DNA of 38,803 bases, from positions 1 to 38,803 of the forward strand of contig DASQAV010000101.1 in assembly GCA_035635575.1 (NCBI GenBank). Direction: 5' to 3'. Every line of letters begins with the position of its first letter. The first letter of the stretch is position 1. Shown here in pieces: positions 31,397-38,803 of the stretch. The DNA is from WS-7 sp035635575 (GTDB taxonomy: Bacteria > Eisenbacteria > RBG-16-71-46 > SZUA-252). The translations under genes were made by a program, and so were the position numbers. The notes under the pieces were generated by a model. It searched no databases and had not been told where the DNA came from. It saw only the letters and a program-made list of their open reading frames with translations.

Positions 31397-33379
31397 CTAG
31401 CCCGCCTGACCTTCGGCGAACGCCCCGGGAAGACCGGAAAGCGCGCCGACGGATTGATTCTCGGCCAGACGGAACTGGAGCCGGTGGAGCTTCTGGTAGA
31501 GGCCGGGCCGGTTCACCAGCTCGGCGTGCGTTCCCGTTTCCACGATCCGTCCTTGATCCAGGACCAGGATCCGGTCCGCGCGCTGGATCGTGGAAAGGCG
31601 ATGCGCGATCACGAAGACGGTGCGTCCCTGGAACAGAACCTCGAGCGCCTGCTGGACCAGGAGCTCCGACTCGGAATCGAGGTTGGAGGTCGCCTCGTCC
31701 AGGAGAAGGAGCGCCGGATCCTTGAAGATGGCGCGCGCGATCGCGATCCGCTGGCGCTCGCCGCCCGAGAGCCGGGTGCCGCGGTCCCCCACCTTCGTCT
31801 CGTACCCCTCGGGCATCTCATGGATGAAGCGATCTGCGTTCGCTGCCTGTGCCGCGCGGAGGACCCCCTCCGGGTCCGCGTCGGGAACGCCGTACGCGAT
31901 GTTGCGCGTGATGGTGTCGTTGAAGAGAAGCGGGTCCTGGGTGACGATCCCCATCATCCGGCGCAGCGATCCGACCTCGTAGTCCCGGAGATCGGTGCCG
32001 TCGAGGAGGATCTTCCCTTCCGTGGGATCGTAGAAGCGGGCGACCAGATCCACGAGGGTGGACTTCCCGGCGCCGCTCGGGCCGACGAGCGCGATCACCT
32101 CACCGGCCCGAACCGAGAAGGACACGTCCCGGAGCACGTCGGGGCCGCTTCCGTAGTGGAAGGTTGCCCGATCGAACTCGATTCCGCTCCGGATTGCCGA
32201 GACGGGGCGCGCGCCGGGATGGCTCACGATGGCGGGCTCCGTGTCCAGAATCCGAAAAATCCGGACGGCTCCCGCGAGACCCTCCTGGAGCGTGGCGTTC
32301 ACGTTGCTCAAGGACTTGAGCGGACTCATCAGCTGGAGCATGGCAAAGAGAAAGATGAAGAACTGCTGCGGCTCGAGCGCGCGCTGGAGCAGGATCTCGT
32401 GGCCGCCATACCAGAGCACCGTCGTGGCCGCCACGACGCCCAGGTATTCCGAGACCGGCCCCGCGATCGCTCCGATCCTCTGCTGCTTCACGAAGGCCCG
32501 GAAATAGTCGTTGGCGGAGGCCGCGAACCGGCGCTTCTCGAATTCCTCCATCGAGAAGGCCTTCACCACGCGCATCCCTCCCAGAGTCTCGGAGAGGATC
32601 GCGTTCAGGTCCGCCATGCGCTCCTGCGTGATCGTGCTCCGCCTGCGGAGCTTCTTCCCGAGCCACACGATGAGGAAGAGCGACGGTGGGATCACGATGA
32701 GCGAGAGGAGCGCCAGACGCCAGGAGGTCCAGAAGATCCAGAAGAGGCACACCGTGAGAAGGAGGACGCTCTTCAGCACGTTGCTGAATCCCGCTGCCAG
32801 CGCCCCGCGCACGAGCGAGATGTCGTTCGTGAGCCGCGAGAGAAGCGCACCGGTTCGCCGGGTGTGGAAGAAGGACAGTGAGAGGTCGTGCAGATGCCCG
32901 TAGAGCTCGCGCCGGAGGTCGCGCACCACCGCCTGCTCCACCCAGACGGTGAGCACGTTCTGGAGGTAGTCGAACAGGTTCTTCAGCATGAAGACCACGA
33001 GGATCACCAGGCAGATGCGCGTGAGCGAGCGCAGCGGGTCTCCGGTGAGGAAGAAGTGCTCGAACCAGGTGCGGAGATCCTGCTTCCACGCATTCACCCG
33101 CCCGACGAGACCGCTCCCCGGCACGTAGGTGCCGGAAGCATTGCCGGGGGCCTGGGGCGCGGATCCCAGAACTCCCTCCAGCGAGGCGGAGCCCGCGTGC
33201 TCGGCGCCCGACACGGCGGGGCGCGGGGTGAACAGCACCTTCATGAACGGAGAGATCATCCCGATCGTGACCCCGCTCGAGAGCGCGAAGCCGACCATGA
33301 GGAGCGCCGTGAGGAGCAGGCGGCCGCGATAGGGGCGGAGATAGCGGAGCAGCCGGAACGAAGTGCTCTGGCGCCTCAC
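31397..33379 (-). CDS. msbA: MsbA-type lipid A/LPS ABC exporter
   Basis: 660 residues, longer than E. coli MsbA (582). A six-helix transmembrane domain (about 20-350) is fused to an ATPase with Walker A GPSGAGKST (Lys439), signature LSGGERQR and Walker B LLLLDEATS. MsbA flips lipid A-core across the inner membrane. An extra stretch of about 65 residues rich in Ala, Gly and Pro lies in the first periplasmic loop (about 50-115), which accounts for the extra length. The position between LPS genes supports an LPS role, although other homodimeric ABC exporters have the same layout. The GTG start lacks a ribosome site. Confidence 0.88.
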   Translation of the reverse strand: MRRQSTSFRLLRYLRPYRGRLLLTALLMVGFALSSGVTIGMISPFMKVLFTPRPAVSGAEHAGSASLEGVLGSAPQAPGNASGTYVPGSGLVGRVNAWKQDLRTWFEHFFLTGDPLRSLTRICLVILVVFMLKNLFDYLQNVLTVWVEQAVVRDLRRELYGHLHDLSLSFFHTRRTGALLSRLTNDISLVRGALAAGFSNVLKSVLLLTVCLFWIFWTSWRLALLSLIVIPPSLFLIVWLGKKLRRRSTITQERMADLNAILSETLGGMRVVKAFSMEEFEKRRFAASANDYFRAFVKQQRIGAIAGPVSEYLGVVAATTVLWYGGHEILLQRALEPQQFFIFLFAMLQLMSPLKSLSNVNATLQEGLAGAVRIFRILDTEPAIVSHPGARPVSAIRSGIEFDRATFHYGSGPDVLRDVSFSVRAGEVIALVGPSGAGKSTLVDLVARFYDPTEGKILLDGTDLRDYEVGSLRRMMGIVTQDPLLFNDTITRNIAYGVPDADPEGVLRAAQAANADRFIHEMPEGYETKVGDRGTRLSGGERQRIAIARAIFKDPALLLLDEATSNLDSESELLVQQALEVLFQGRTVFVIAHRLSTIQRADRILVLDQGRIVETGTHAELVNRPGLYQKLHRLQFRLAENQSVGALSGLPGAFAEGQAG

Positions 33380-33403
33380 AGGGAGGAGGTTCCGGGGCCC
33401 ATG

Positions 33404-33799
33404 CTAGGTGGCGCCGCTCGAATCGGTGATGCGGCCCAGCCAGTCGAAATTCTGCACGAACGCCTCGTTGAAGTCGTAGCCGCGGGAGAAATCGGTCAGC
33501 TTGTCCTGCTCGGTCTTGCCGAGGAGCCCCTCGTCCACGAGCTGGAACACGATGTGGCCGAAATCCTGGGTGGTCGCGATGCCCCACTGCTCGAAGACCG
33601 TCTTGGCCATGGGGCCGAAGCGCTCCAGGGCGAGCTTCCGGATGCCTTCCAGGAGCTCCATGCCGCTCACGTGGCGGCTTTGCCCGATTCCCTCGACGGT
33701 GAAGTGGACCGCGTCCAGCGTGAACCGGTACGCGTTGGGCTTGTACCGCCCATGTTTCTGCGCCACGTCCAGCAGCGCGGTCTCCAGATCGGTCGCCAT
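33404..33799 (-). CDS. Minf_1886-family protein, function unknown
   Basis: 131 residues from the ATG at 33799, 1 bp after the nadB stop. It matches the small conserved family named Minf_1886: YKPNAYRFTLDAVHFTVEG, HVSGMELLEGIRKLALERFG and the C-terminal DEGLLGKTEQDKLTDFSRGY. Members are about 130 residues and soluble. No catalytic residue pattern is known to me. The open frame upstream to 33991 is antisense-like and overlaps nadB, so it is rejected. The family occurs in Verrucomicrobia, Planctomycetes, Deltaproteobacteria and related phyla, often near housekeeping genes. Confidence 0.85.
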   Translation of the reverse strand: MATDLETALLDVAQKHGRYKPNAYRFTLDAVHFTVEGIGQSRHVSGMELLEGIRKLALERFGPMAKTVFEQWGIATTQDFGHIVFQLVDEGLLGKTEQDKLTDFSRGYDFNEAFVQNFDWLGRITDSSGAT

Positions 33800-33800
33800 G

Positions 33801-35441
33801 TCAGCGCACGTCCCGACGGGTGAGCATGGTGTCGTTTCGAAACGAGTCGAGGGTCCGGGGATGGTCCACGTTGTAGTGAAGCCCGCGGCTTTCCTTCCGC
33901 CGAAGCGCGGACGCCACCATGAGATCGGCCACGAGACCGACATTCCGCAGCTCGACCAGGTCGCTGTCGAGCCGGTAGCTCCAGTAGTCACGCTCGATCT
34001 GATCGCGCAGCAAGCGGACCATGGTGGCCGCCCGCTTCAGGCGCTCATCGCTCCGGACGATGCCCATATAGTCCCATAGGACCCTTCGCAGCGCATCCCA
34101 ATTGTGGTCGAAGATCACCTGCTCCTTCGGCGTGACCGCCCCGTTCGTCCTCCAGGCGGGAAGCTTCGGCGGCCGCGCACGTCCTTCCATGAGCAGCTGA
34201 TGCAGCACCGCGCGCCCGGTGCGGCGCGCGAACACCAGCGCCTCGAGGAGCGAGTTCGAGGCGAGACGGTTCGCGCCGTGCACTCCGGTGCAGGCCACCT
34301 CGCCGCACGCGTAGAGGCCCGGGATCGCCGTCCGGCCGTCCAGGTCGGTGACGACGCCGCCGCAGATGTAGTGCGCGGCGGGCACGACCGGGATCGGGTC
34401 GTGGAAGACGTCGTAGCCGAACGCGAGCACGCGGCTCGTGATGTGCGGGAAGCGTTTCTGGAGAAGGCGCTTTCCCAGGCGCGCCAGATCCAGGAGTACG
34501 AACTTGTCGCCACGCCGCTTCATCTCGGCGTCGATGGCACGGGCGACCACGTCGCGCGGGGCCAGGTCCCCGAGCTTGTGGTAGCGGCGCATGAAGGGCT
34601 TCCCGTCCGTGGTCAGGAGCTTCGCCCCCTCGCCGCGCACCGCCTCCGAGATGAGGAAGGACTTGGCGTCGGGGTGGAACAGGCAGGTGGGATGGAACTG
34701 GATGAACTCGAGGTTGGCCACGGGCGCCCCCGCGCGGAACGCCGCCGCCAGGCCATCCCCCGTCGCGATGTCGGGATTCGTGGTGTAGAGGTACGCCTTC
34801 CCCGCGCCCCCCGTCGCCAGCACCGTGGCCAGAGCCGCGAGGGCGCGGATCTTTCCCGTGGCGCGGTCGAGCACGTAGGCGCCCCAGACGCGGTCGCGCT
34901 CCGGCGCCCTCTTTCTTCCCGTGAGATGTCTCGACTCGAGGATCAGGTCCACCATGATGTGGTTCTCGAGGATCGAGATCCTGGGATGCCGCCGCACTTG
35001 GTCCAGAAGCGTCGTTTCCACGGCGCGGCCGGTGCGGTCCTTCGCGTGAACGATGCGCCGGCGCGAGTGCCCTCCCTCCTGGCCCAGTGCGAGCGCTCCG
35101 GGGATCTTGGGGTCGCGGTCGAAGCGGACTCCCAGCGAGACCAGGTGCGCGATCTCCCCGGCGCCCTCCTCGACGAGAACGCGCACCGCCTCGGGATCGC
35201 AGAGGCCGGCGCCGCAGACCAGGGTGTCGCGCTCGTGGATCTCCGGGCGGTCGTCGTCTCCCAGCGGCGCCGCGATTCCGCCCTGTGCGTAGTTGGTGTT
35301 GGACTCGTGCCCCTCCCGCTTCGTCACGACGAGCACGCGCGCGAAGTTCGCCGCATGGAGGGCCGCCGAGAGGCCCGCGCTCCCGCTCCCGATCACGAGA
35401 ACGTCGGCCTGCTTGCTCACCGCTCTTGCCGCCCGCTTCAT
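33801..35441 (-). CDS. nadB: L-aspartate oxidase
   Basis: 546 residues, FAD enzyme that oxidises aspartate to iminoaspartate, the first step of NAD synthesis. The FAD loop GSGSAG is at 18-23, then ESNTNYAQGGIAA. The catalytic His-Arg region and the HPTCLF, SEAVRGEGA and ASNSLLEALVFARR blocks are those of NadB. The C-terminal domain has LRRVLWDYMGIVRSD and the ending SRGLHYNVDHP. nadA and nadC are not in the window. The ATG at 35441 overlaps the lpxK stop by 4 bp (ATGA). Confidence 0.97.
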   Translation of the reverse strand: MKRAARAVSKQADVLVIGSGSAGLSAALHAANFARVLVVTKREGHESNTNYAQGGIAAPLGDDDRPEIHERDTLVCGAGLCDPEAVRVLVEEGAGEIAHLVSLGVRFDRDPKIPGALALGQEGGHSRRRIVHAKDRTGRAVETTLLDQVRRHPRISILENHIMVDLILESRHLTGRKRAPERDRVWGAYVLDRATGKIRALAALATVLATGGAGKAYLYTTNPDIATGDGLAAAFRAGAPVANLEFIQFHPTCLFHPDAKSFLISEAVRGEGAKLLTTDGKPFMRRYHKLGDLAPRDVVARAIDAEMKRRGDKFVLLDLARLGKRLLQKRFPHITSRVLAFGYDVFHDPIPVVPAAHYICGGVVTDLDGRTAIPGLYACGEVACTGVHGANRLASNSLLEALVFARRTGRAVLHQLLMEGRARPPKLPAWRTNGAVTPKEQVIFDHNWDALRRVLWDYMGIVRSDERLKRAATMVRLLRDQIERDYWSYRLDSDLVELRNVGLVADLMVASALRRKESRGLHYNVDHPRTLDSFRNDTMLTRRDVR

Positions 35442-36547
35442 CGCACGAGCTCGCGTTCCGCCGCGGCTCTGCGGAGCGAGCGAAGAGCATCGTCGACGGG
35501 ATCCAGCGGCCGGAGTCCGGTGCGGATCACGCGCACGGGAAGGCTGGGGCGCAGATCGCGGGGCCAGCGAGGCTCATCCTTCTCCGTGATCCATACCGAC
35601 CCGGCGCCCGCCGCGCGCGCGCGCTCGACCGCGGCCAGGAGCTCGGGCCCGCGCCATCGGGCATGGTCGGGAAACGCGGCATGCGACTTTACGTCGACGC
35701 CCGAGCCCCGCGCGAATCGCGTGAGGCGCGGCGGAGATCCGATACCGGAGATGAGCCCGATGCCCTCGCCGCCGCGCGGAGGATCCGGTGCCCGCGAAGC
35801 GCCGGGGGGCGTCGTTCCCAGGAGCGTGCGCAGGAAGCGGAGGCGCGGCACTCCCTTGGCCACGCGATCGGCCCACCTCAGGGTCTCGGCAGGGATCTCC
35901 TCATGGGACTCCTCGAGGAGGAACGCGATCACGCCGGCCTCGCGCAGGGTCGAGACGGGACGGCGGAGCGGTCCCGCCGGGAGGAGCGCACCGTTCCCCG
36001 CGGGCCGTCTTGGGTCGAGCGCGACCCAGAGCTCGTTCCACCGGAGCCCCGATTGCTCCCACCCATCGTCGAGCACGAGCACGCGGGCGCCGTATCCGTC
36101 CCTCGCCGTCCGGCCGGCGCGCCGGCGGTCCCGGTCCACGGCGACCGAGATCCCACGGGGCAGCGCCATCCGGTGCGCGATGGCCTCGTCGCCGTAGCTC
36201 GCGACCCGTTCTTCGAGGGGGTATCCAGCAAAGTCGGGTACGACGCCCGGCTCAGGAGTGCCAGCGCCGTGCCCGCGGAGGAGCACCGCCGAAGGCGCTC
36301 CCGCCTTCAGCGCTTCCACGGCGAGCCATCGCGCGAGCGTGCTCTTTCCGGTCCCCCCCACCGTGAGATTCCCCACGGCCACGACGTGAGCGCCGGGAAG
36401 GTTCCGTCTCGATCGGGCGGCGCGCCGGCGCGCGATCCCCGACCCGATGGCGTACAGCACGGCCGCCGAGTGGAGGAGCTGGGTCCACGCGACCGTGCCC
36501 GGCTCTCCCGACCAGGAACGCTCGAAGGCTCCGGCGATTCCCCTCAT
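35438..36547 (-). CDS. lpxK: Tetraacyldisaccharide 4'-kinase (LpxK)
   Basis: 369 residues. LpxK phosphorylates the 4' position of the lipid A disaccharide at the inner membrane. The membrane-associated N-terminus leads to Walker A VGNLTVGGTGKST at 58-70. The second block reads VLDDGWEQ at 158-165, where the family usually has LDDGFQH: the two aspartates are kept, but Phe-Gln-His has become Trp-Glu-Gln. The RGYG-type loop is RGHGAG. The C-terminal block ITEKDEPRWP corresponds to the usual TEKDxVK. The ATG overlaps the waaA stop by 4 bp. Assignment is firm from context and Walker motifs, despite the altered motif. Confidence 0.92.
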   Translation of the reverse strand: MRGIAGAFERSWSGEPGTVAWTQLLHSAAVLYAIGSGIARRRAARSRRNLPGAHVVAVGNLTVGGTGKSTLARWLAVEALKAGAPSAVLLRGHGAGTPEPGVVPDFAGYPLEERVASYGDEAIAHRMALPRGISVAVDRDRRRAGRTARDGYGARVLVLDDGWEQSGLRWNELWVALDPRRPAGNGALLPAGPLRRPVSTLREAGVIAFLLEESHEEIPAETLRWADRVAKGVPRLRFLRTLLGTTPPGASRAPDPPRGGEGIGLISGIGSPPRLTRFARGSGVDVKSHAAFPDHARWRGPELLAAVERARAAGAGSVWITEKDEPRWPRDLRPSLPVRVIRTGLRPLDPVDDALRSLRRAAAERELVR

Positions 36548-37821
36548 GGATTGAGCCCGAATCGCTCGAGCGCCTCGAGCGATCGGCGCGCCGACTCCGA
36601 CGCGGCCGCGGCCACGCGGACGGCTCCCTGCCCCATGCGCCGGAGCGCTCCGGCATCGTGCACCAGCGAGGCCACCGCTTCCGCCGCGGCGTCCGCATCC
36701 GGCGCCAGGAGCACGGCGCCCTCGCGCGAGAGCAGCTCCACGCTCTCCTGGATGCTCTCCGCGTGCGGGCCCACCACGATCGCCGCCCCGCGCGCGGCGG
36801 GCTCCAGCGCGTTGTGCCCGCCATAGGGACCAAAGGTTCCGCCCACGATCGCGACCGCGGCCGATTCGTACGCCAGGGGAAGCTCTCCCCGCGTCGCCAG
36901 AACCCCGACTCGGGCGGGCGCCCGCTTCCCGAGCCCCGCGATCCAGTCCTCGAGCGCTTCGCCCCCGCGGTCGGCCTCGCGCCGCACGGCGCTTGGAATC
37001 CCCGCGCGCTCGAGCGCCTCGAGCAGGCGGGTCAGCCCCGCTTCGTGCCGGGGCGCCATAACGAGGGAGGGGGCGCCGTCCGCGCCGAAGCGGCGCGCCA
37101 GGGCCAAAGCGAGCGCCTCTTCTCCCGGCCTCAGGCTTCCGAACACCACGGCAGGTCTCACGGCCGGGTCCCGCGTCGCGGCGGGCACGGGAGCCTCCGC
37201 CTTGAGGTCACCCGTCACCGCGATGTGCGAGGCGGGCACGCCAAGCGAGCGGAACCGCTCCGCCTGCCGTTCCGATTGAGCGAGCACCCACACGCCGTCC
37301 CCGAAGACGCGCGGCCCCGCGAGCCCCCACATCAAGAGCCGCTTCCGCGTCCGGTCCGAGACCGTCGCGCTCACGAAGACCACCGCCACGTTTCGCTTCC
37401 GGGATTCCAGAATCAAATGCGGCCAGAGCTCGGTCTCGATCACGTCGAGCCGCCAGGGTGCCAAGCGATCGAGGAAGGATCGCAGGAGCTGCGGGAGGTC
37501 CAGCGGCGCGACGCGCGCGACCACGCGGTCCCCAAGCTCGCGGCGGGCGCGCTCGAGGCCCCGCGAGGTGCGGGTCGTGAGCAGGATCGGGGCGCGGTAT
37601 CCGGAATGGAGAAGCGCCTGCACCCAGGTGCGCGCCGCGACCATCTCGCCCATCGACGCCGCGTGAACCCAGACGCTTCCCGACGCCGCTGCGAGATCGG
37701 AGCTGGCTCCGGTCCACGCCTCGCGCCATGCGCTCCCCGAGCCTCCGAGCTGCCGGAAGATCGGCGAGCAGGTCCCCGCGAGCGCCGCGACGCCGCGGTA
37801 CGCGAGGAGACTCGGCGACAT
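36544..37821 (-). CDS. waaA: Kdo transferase (WaaA/KdtA)
   Basis: 425 residues, the usual size. WaaA adds Kdo to lipid IVA at the inner membrane. Blocks: SVWVHAASMGEMVAA near 50-65 (the family's WIHaaSvGE), DVIETELWPHLI near 127 and VVFVSATVSDRT. In the C-terminal half VVFGSLRPGEE and the GGTFGPYGGHNALEPAARG motif are present; the latter is typical of Kdo transferases. The ATG at 37821 shares one base with the lpxB stop. Whether it adds one, two or more Kdo residues cannot be told from sequence. Confidence 0.95.
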   Translation of the reverse strand: MSPSLLAYRGVAALAGTCSPIFRQLGGSGSAWREAWTGASSDLAAASGSVWVHAASMGEMVAARTWVQALLHSGYRAPILLTTRTSRGLERARRELGDRVVARVAPLDLPQLLRSFLDRLAPWRLDVIETELWPHLILESRKRNVAVVFVSATVSDRTRKRLLMWGLAGPRVFGDGVWVLAQSERQAERFRSLGVPASHIAVTGDLKAEAPVPAATRDPAVRPAVVFGSLRPGEEALALALARRFGADGAPSLVMAPRHEAGLTRLLEALERAGIPSAVRREADRGGEALEDWIAGLGKRAPARVGVLATRGELPLAYESAAVAIVGGTFGPYGGHNALEPAARGAAIVVGPHAESIQESVELLSREGAVLLAPDADAAAEAVASLVHDAGALRRMGQGAVRVAAAASESARRSLEALERFGLNP

Positions 37822-38803
37822 CACGCGCAGCGCTCCGTGTTCGTGGGAATTCGGCCCGCGAACTCGATGAGGGCCTCCGCGGCCCGGTCTGCGGAGCCCT
37901 GCCCCCCGAGCCGTTCCGGAATGGAGGCGAATCCGCGGAGCTGGGCCGATCGGGCCGCGTCGTCGGCGAGGAGCTTCGCCAGCTCCGCCCCGATCCGCGA
38001 TCCCACCGCCTCGCGCTGGATCAGCTCGGGAGCGATCTTCCCTCCCGCGACCAGGTTCGCGAGGCCGATCGAGGGGACGCGCACGAGGCGCCGCGCGATC
38101 TCGTAGTTGAGCCATCCGGTCCGGTACACGATCACCTGGGGCACCTGAAGCGCCGCCGTCTCGAGCGTCGCCGTTCCCGACGCGACCACCGCGGCGTCCG
38201 ACGCGCGCAGGAGGTCCTTCGCGTCCTCACGCCAGTGAACGGGAAGAAGCGCGCTCCACGCGCGCCGGATCTCCGCGTCCTGGATCGCGCGATCCACGGG
38301 ACCGGCGTCGCTCACCGCCACGCGCACCTTGGCACCCGAGTGCGCGGCCACGCGGGCCGCCCCGTCCAGCATCGGCCCGAGATGCCGCCGCACCTCCTCG
38401 AGACGGCTCCCCGGAAGGAGCGCCACCAGCCGCTCGCTCGGACCCACCCCCAGCGCCTGCCGCACCGACGCGCGGCGCGCGGGATCGGGCCGGAGCGCTC
38501 CGGCGGGATGGCCCACCCAGCGGGCCGGCACGCCTTCCTTCGCGAGGAGCTCCGACTCGAAGTGGAAGAGGAGAAGCGTCAGATCCACGTCCTGTTTCAG
38601 GCGCCGGATCCGGCCCCCTCCCCACGCCCAGATCTGCGGACACACATAGTAGACCACCCGGCGGCCCAGCTTCCGGGCCGTGCGCGCCAGTCCCAGGTGG
38701 AGCCCCGGAGAGTCGATGGGAAGGAAGATCGCGTCGGGATGCTCCGCGAGCAGGCGGGCGATCTCGCGGCGCGCTCTCTGGATCTCGGGAAGCCGCGCCG
38801 GGA
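37821..38803 (-). CDS. lpxB: Lipid-A-disaccharide synthase (LpxB), N-terminus beyond window
   Basis: About 326 codons are seen; the first 50-70 residues lie past the right edge. LpxB joins UDP-diacylglucosamine and lipid X into the lipid A disaccharide. Seen in order: PDAIFLPIDSPGLHLGLAR, then YYVCPQIWAWGGGRIRRLK, LLLFHFESELLAKEGVPARWVGHP, ALLPGSRLEEVRRHLGPML and VIVYRTGWLNYEIARRLV. All are LpxB blocks. It is the first visible gene of the LPS operon and is followed by waaA with a 1-bp overlap. Confidence 0.95.
   Translation of the reverse strand, partial: PARLPEIQRARREIARLLAEHPDAIFLPIDSPGLHLGLARTARKLGRRVVYYVCPQIWAWGGGRIRRLKQDVDLTLLLFHFESELLAKEGVPARWVGHPAGALRPDPARRASVRQALGVGPSERLVALLPGSRLEEVRRHLGPMLDGAARVAAHSGAKVRVAVSDAGPVDRAIQDAEIRRAWSALLPVHWREDAKDLLRASDAAVVASGTATLETAALQVPQVIVYRTGWLNYEIARRLVRVPSIGLANLVAGGKIAPELIQREAVGSRIGAELAKLLADDAARSAQLRGFASIPERLGGQGSADRAAEALIEFAGRIPTNTERCA

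Noticed and set aside
33380..33403. TAGCAT upstream of the msbA-type gene as another leaderless promoter
   Set aside because: The box is 20 nt or more from the GTG and no -35-like hexamer is at 16-18 bp. The gene more likely lies inside the LPS operon.
34104..36197. 697-codon plus-strand frame opposite nadB and lpxK
   Set aside because: It is antisense to two enzymes with full catalytic motifs, and its translation has the typical low-complexity shadow composition.

Overview
The window reads as a stretch of chromosome from an uncultured, high-G+C, Gram-negative bacterium. Evidence for a Gram-negative envelope: lipid A/Kdo genes (lpxB, waaA, lpxK, an msbA-type exporter), two heptosyltransferase-family enzymes, a TolC/HlyD/MacB-type efflux set and two ExbB-ExbD-ExbD-TonB energy-transducing sets. 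The exbB-exbD-exbD-tonB set lying next to a TPR protein and an orphan PstS-like lipoprotein recalls an arrangement I associate with the Bacteroidetes/FCB lineage. Together with the high G+C and a Minf_1886-family gene, this points to a deep FCB-type phylum (Eisenbacteria- or Gemmatimonadota-like). That placement is inference, not proof. No tRNA, rRNA, CRISPR, insertion sequence or phage gene was seen.

Layout. Nearly everything is on the minus strand, so transcription runs from high to low coordinates. 38803-27460: an envelope operon, lpxB (cut by the window edge) - waaA - lpxK - nadB - Minf_1886 protein - msbA-type ABC exporter - heptosyltransferase-like GT9 - 2-hydroxyacid dehydrogenase - polytopic GT-C-like protein. 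Genes are joined mostly by 4-bp stop/start overlaps. 27436-24057: tdh and kbl (threonine to glycine plus acetyl-CoA) followed by a second GT9 enzyme, behind a sigma70-like promoter. 24060-21051: the only plus-strand genes, a TPR/zinc-ribbon membrane protein and a DUF4388 protein. 20937-19636: asnS with a terminator. 19333-13580: PstS-like lipoprotein, large TPR protein, STAS protein, then exbB-exbD-exbD-tonB, closed by a strong terminator. 13471-12773: a lone third tonB between two terminators. 12684-9636: the second exbB-exbD-exbD-tonB set and a YIP1-family membrane protein. 9562-3162: tolC - hlyD - ABC ATPase - two MacB-type permeases - GNAT acetyltransferase. 3111-1: polar amino-acid ABC transporter (binding lipoprotein, permease, ATPase) with uvrA overlapping its end.

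Regulation. Four transcription units start with an almost identical signal: TTGACA or TTGACT, 17-18 bp, a TANNNT -10 box, then only 6-10 nt to an ATG or GTG start with no Shine-Dalgarno sequence. These look like leaderless (or 1-4 nt leader) transcripts. Other unit starts and internal genes (tdh, asnS, first exbB, yip1, tolC, STAS) have clear GGAGG-type ribosome sites. The window therefore mixes two initiation modes. The leaderless signal also fixes several start codons, notably that of the second exbB.

Functionally the window is an envelope region: outer-membrane lipid A/core assembly, proton-motive-force coupling to the outer membrane, drug or lipid efflux and nutrient uptake, with a few housekeeping genes (uvrA, asnS, nadB, kbl/tdh) interleaved.
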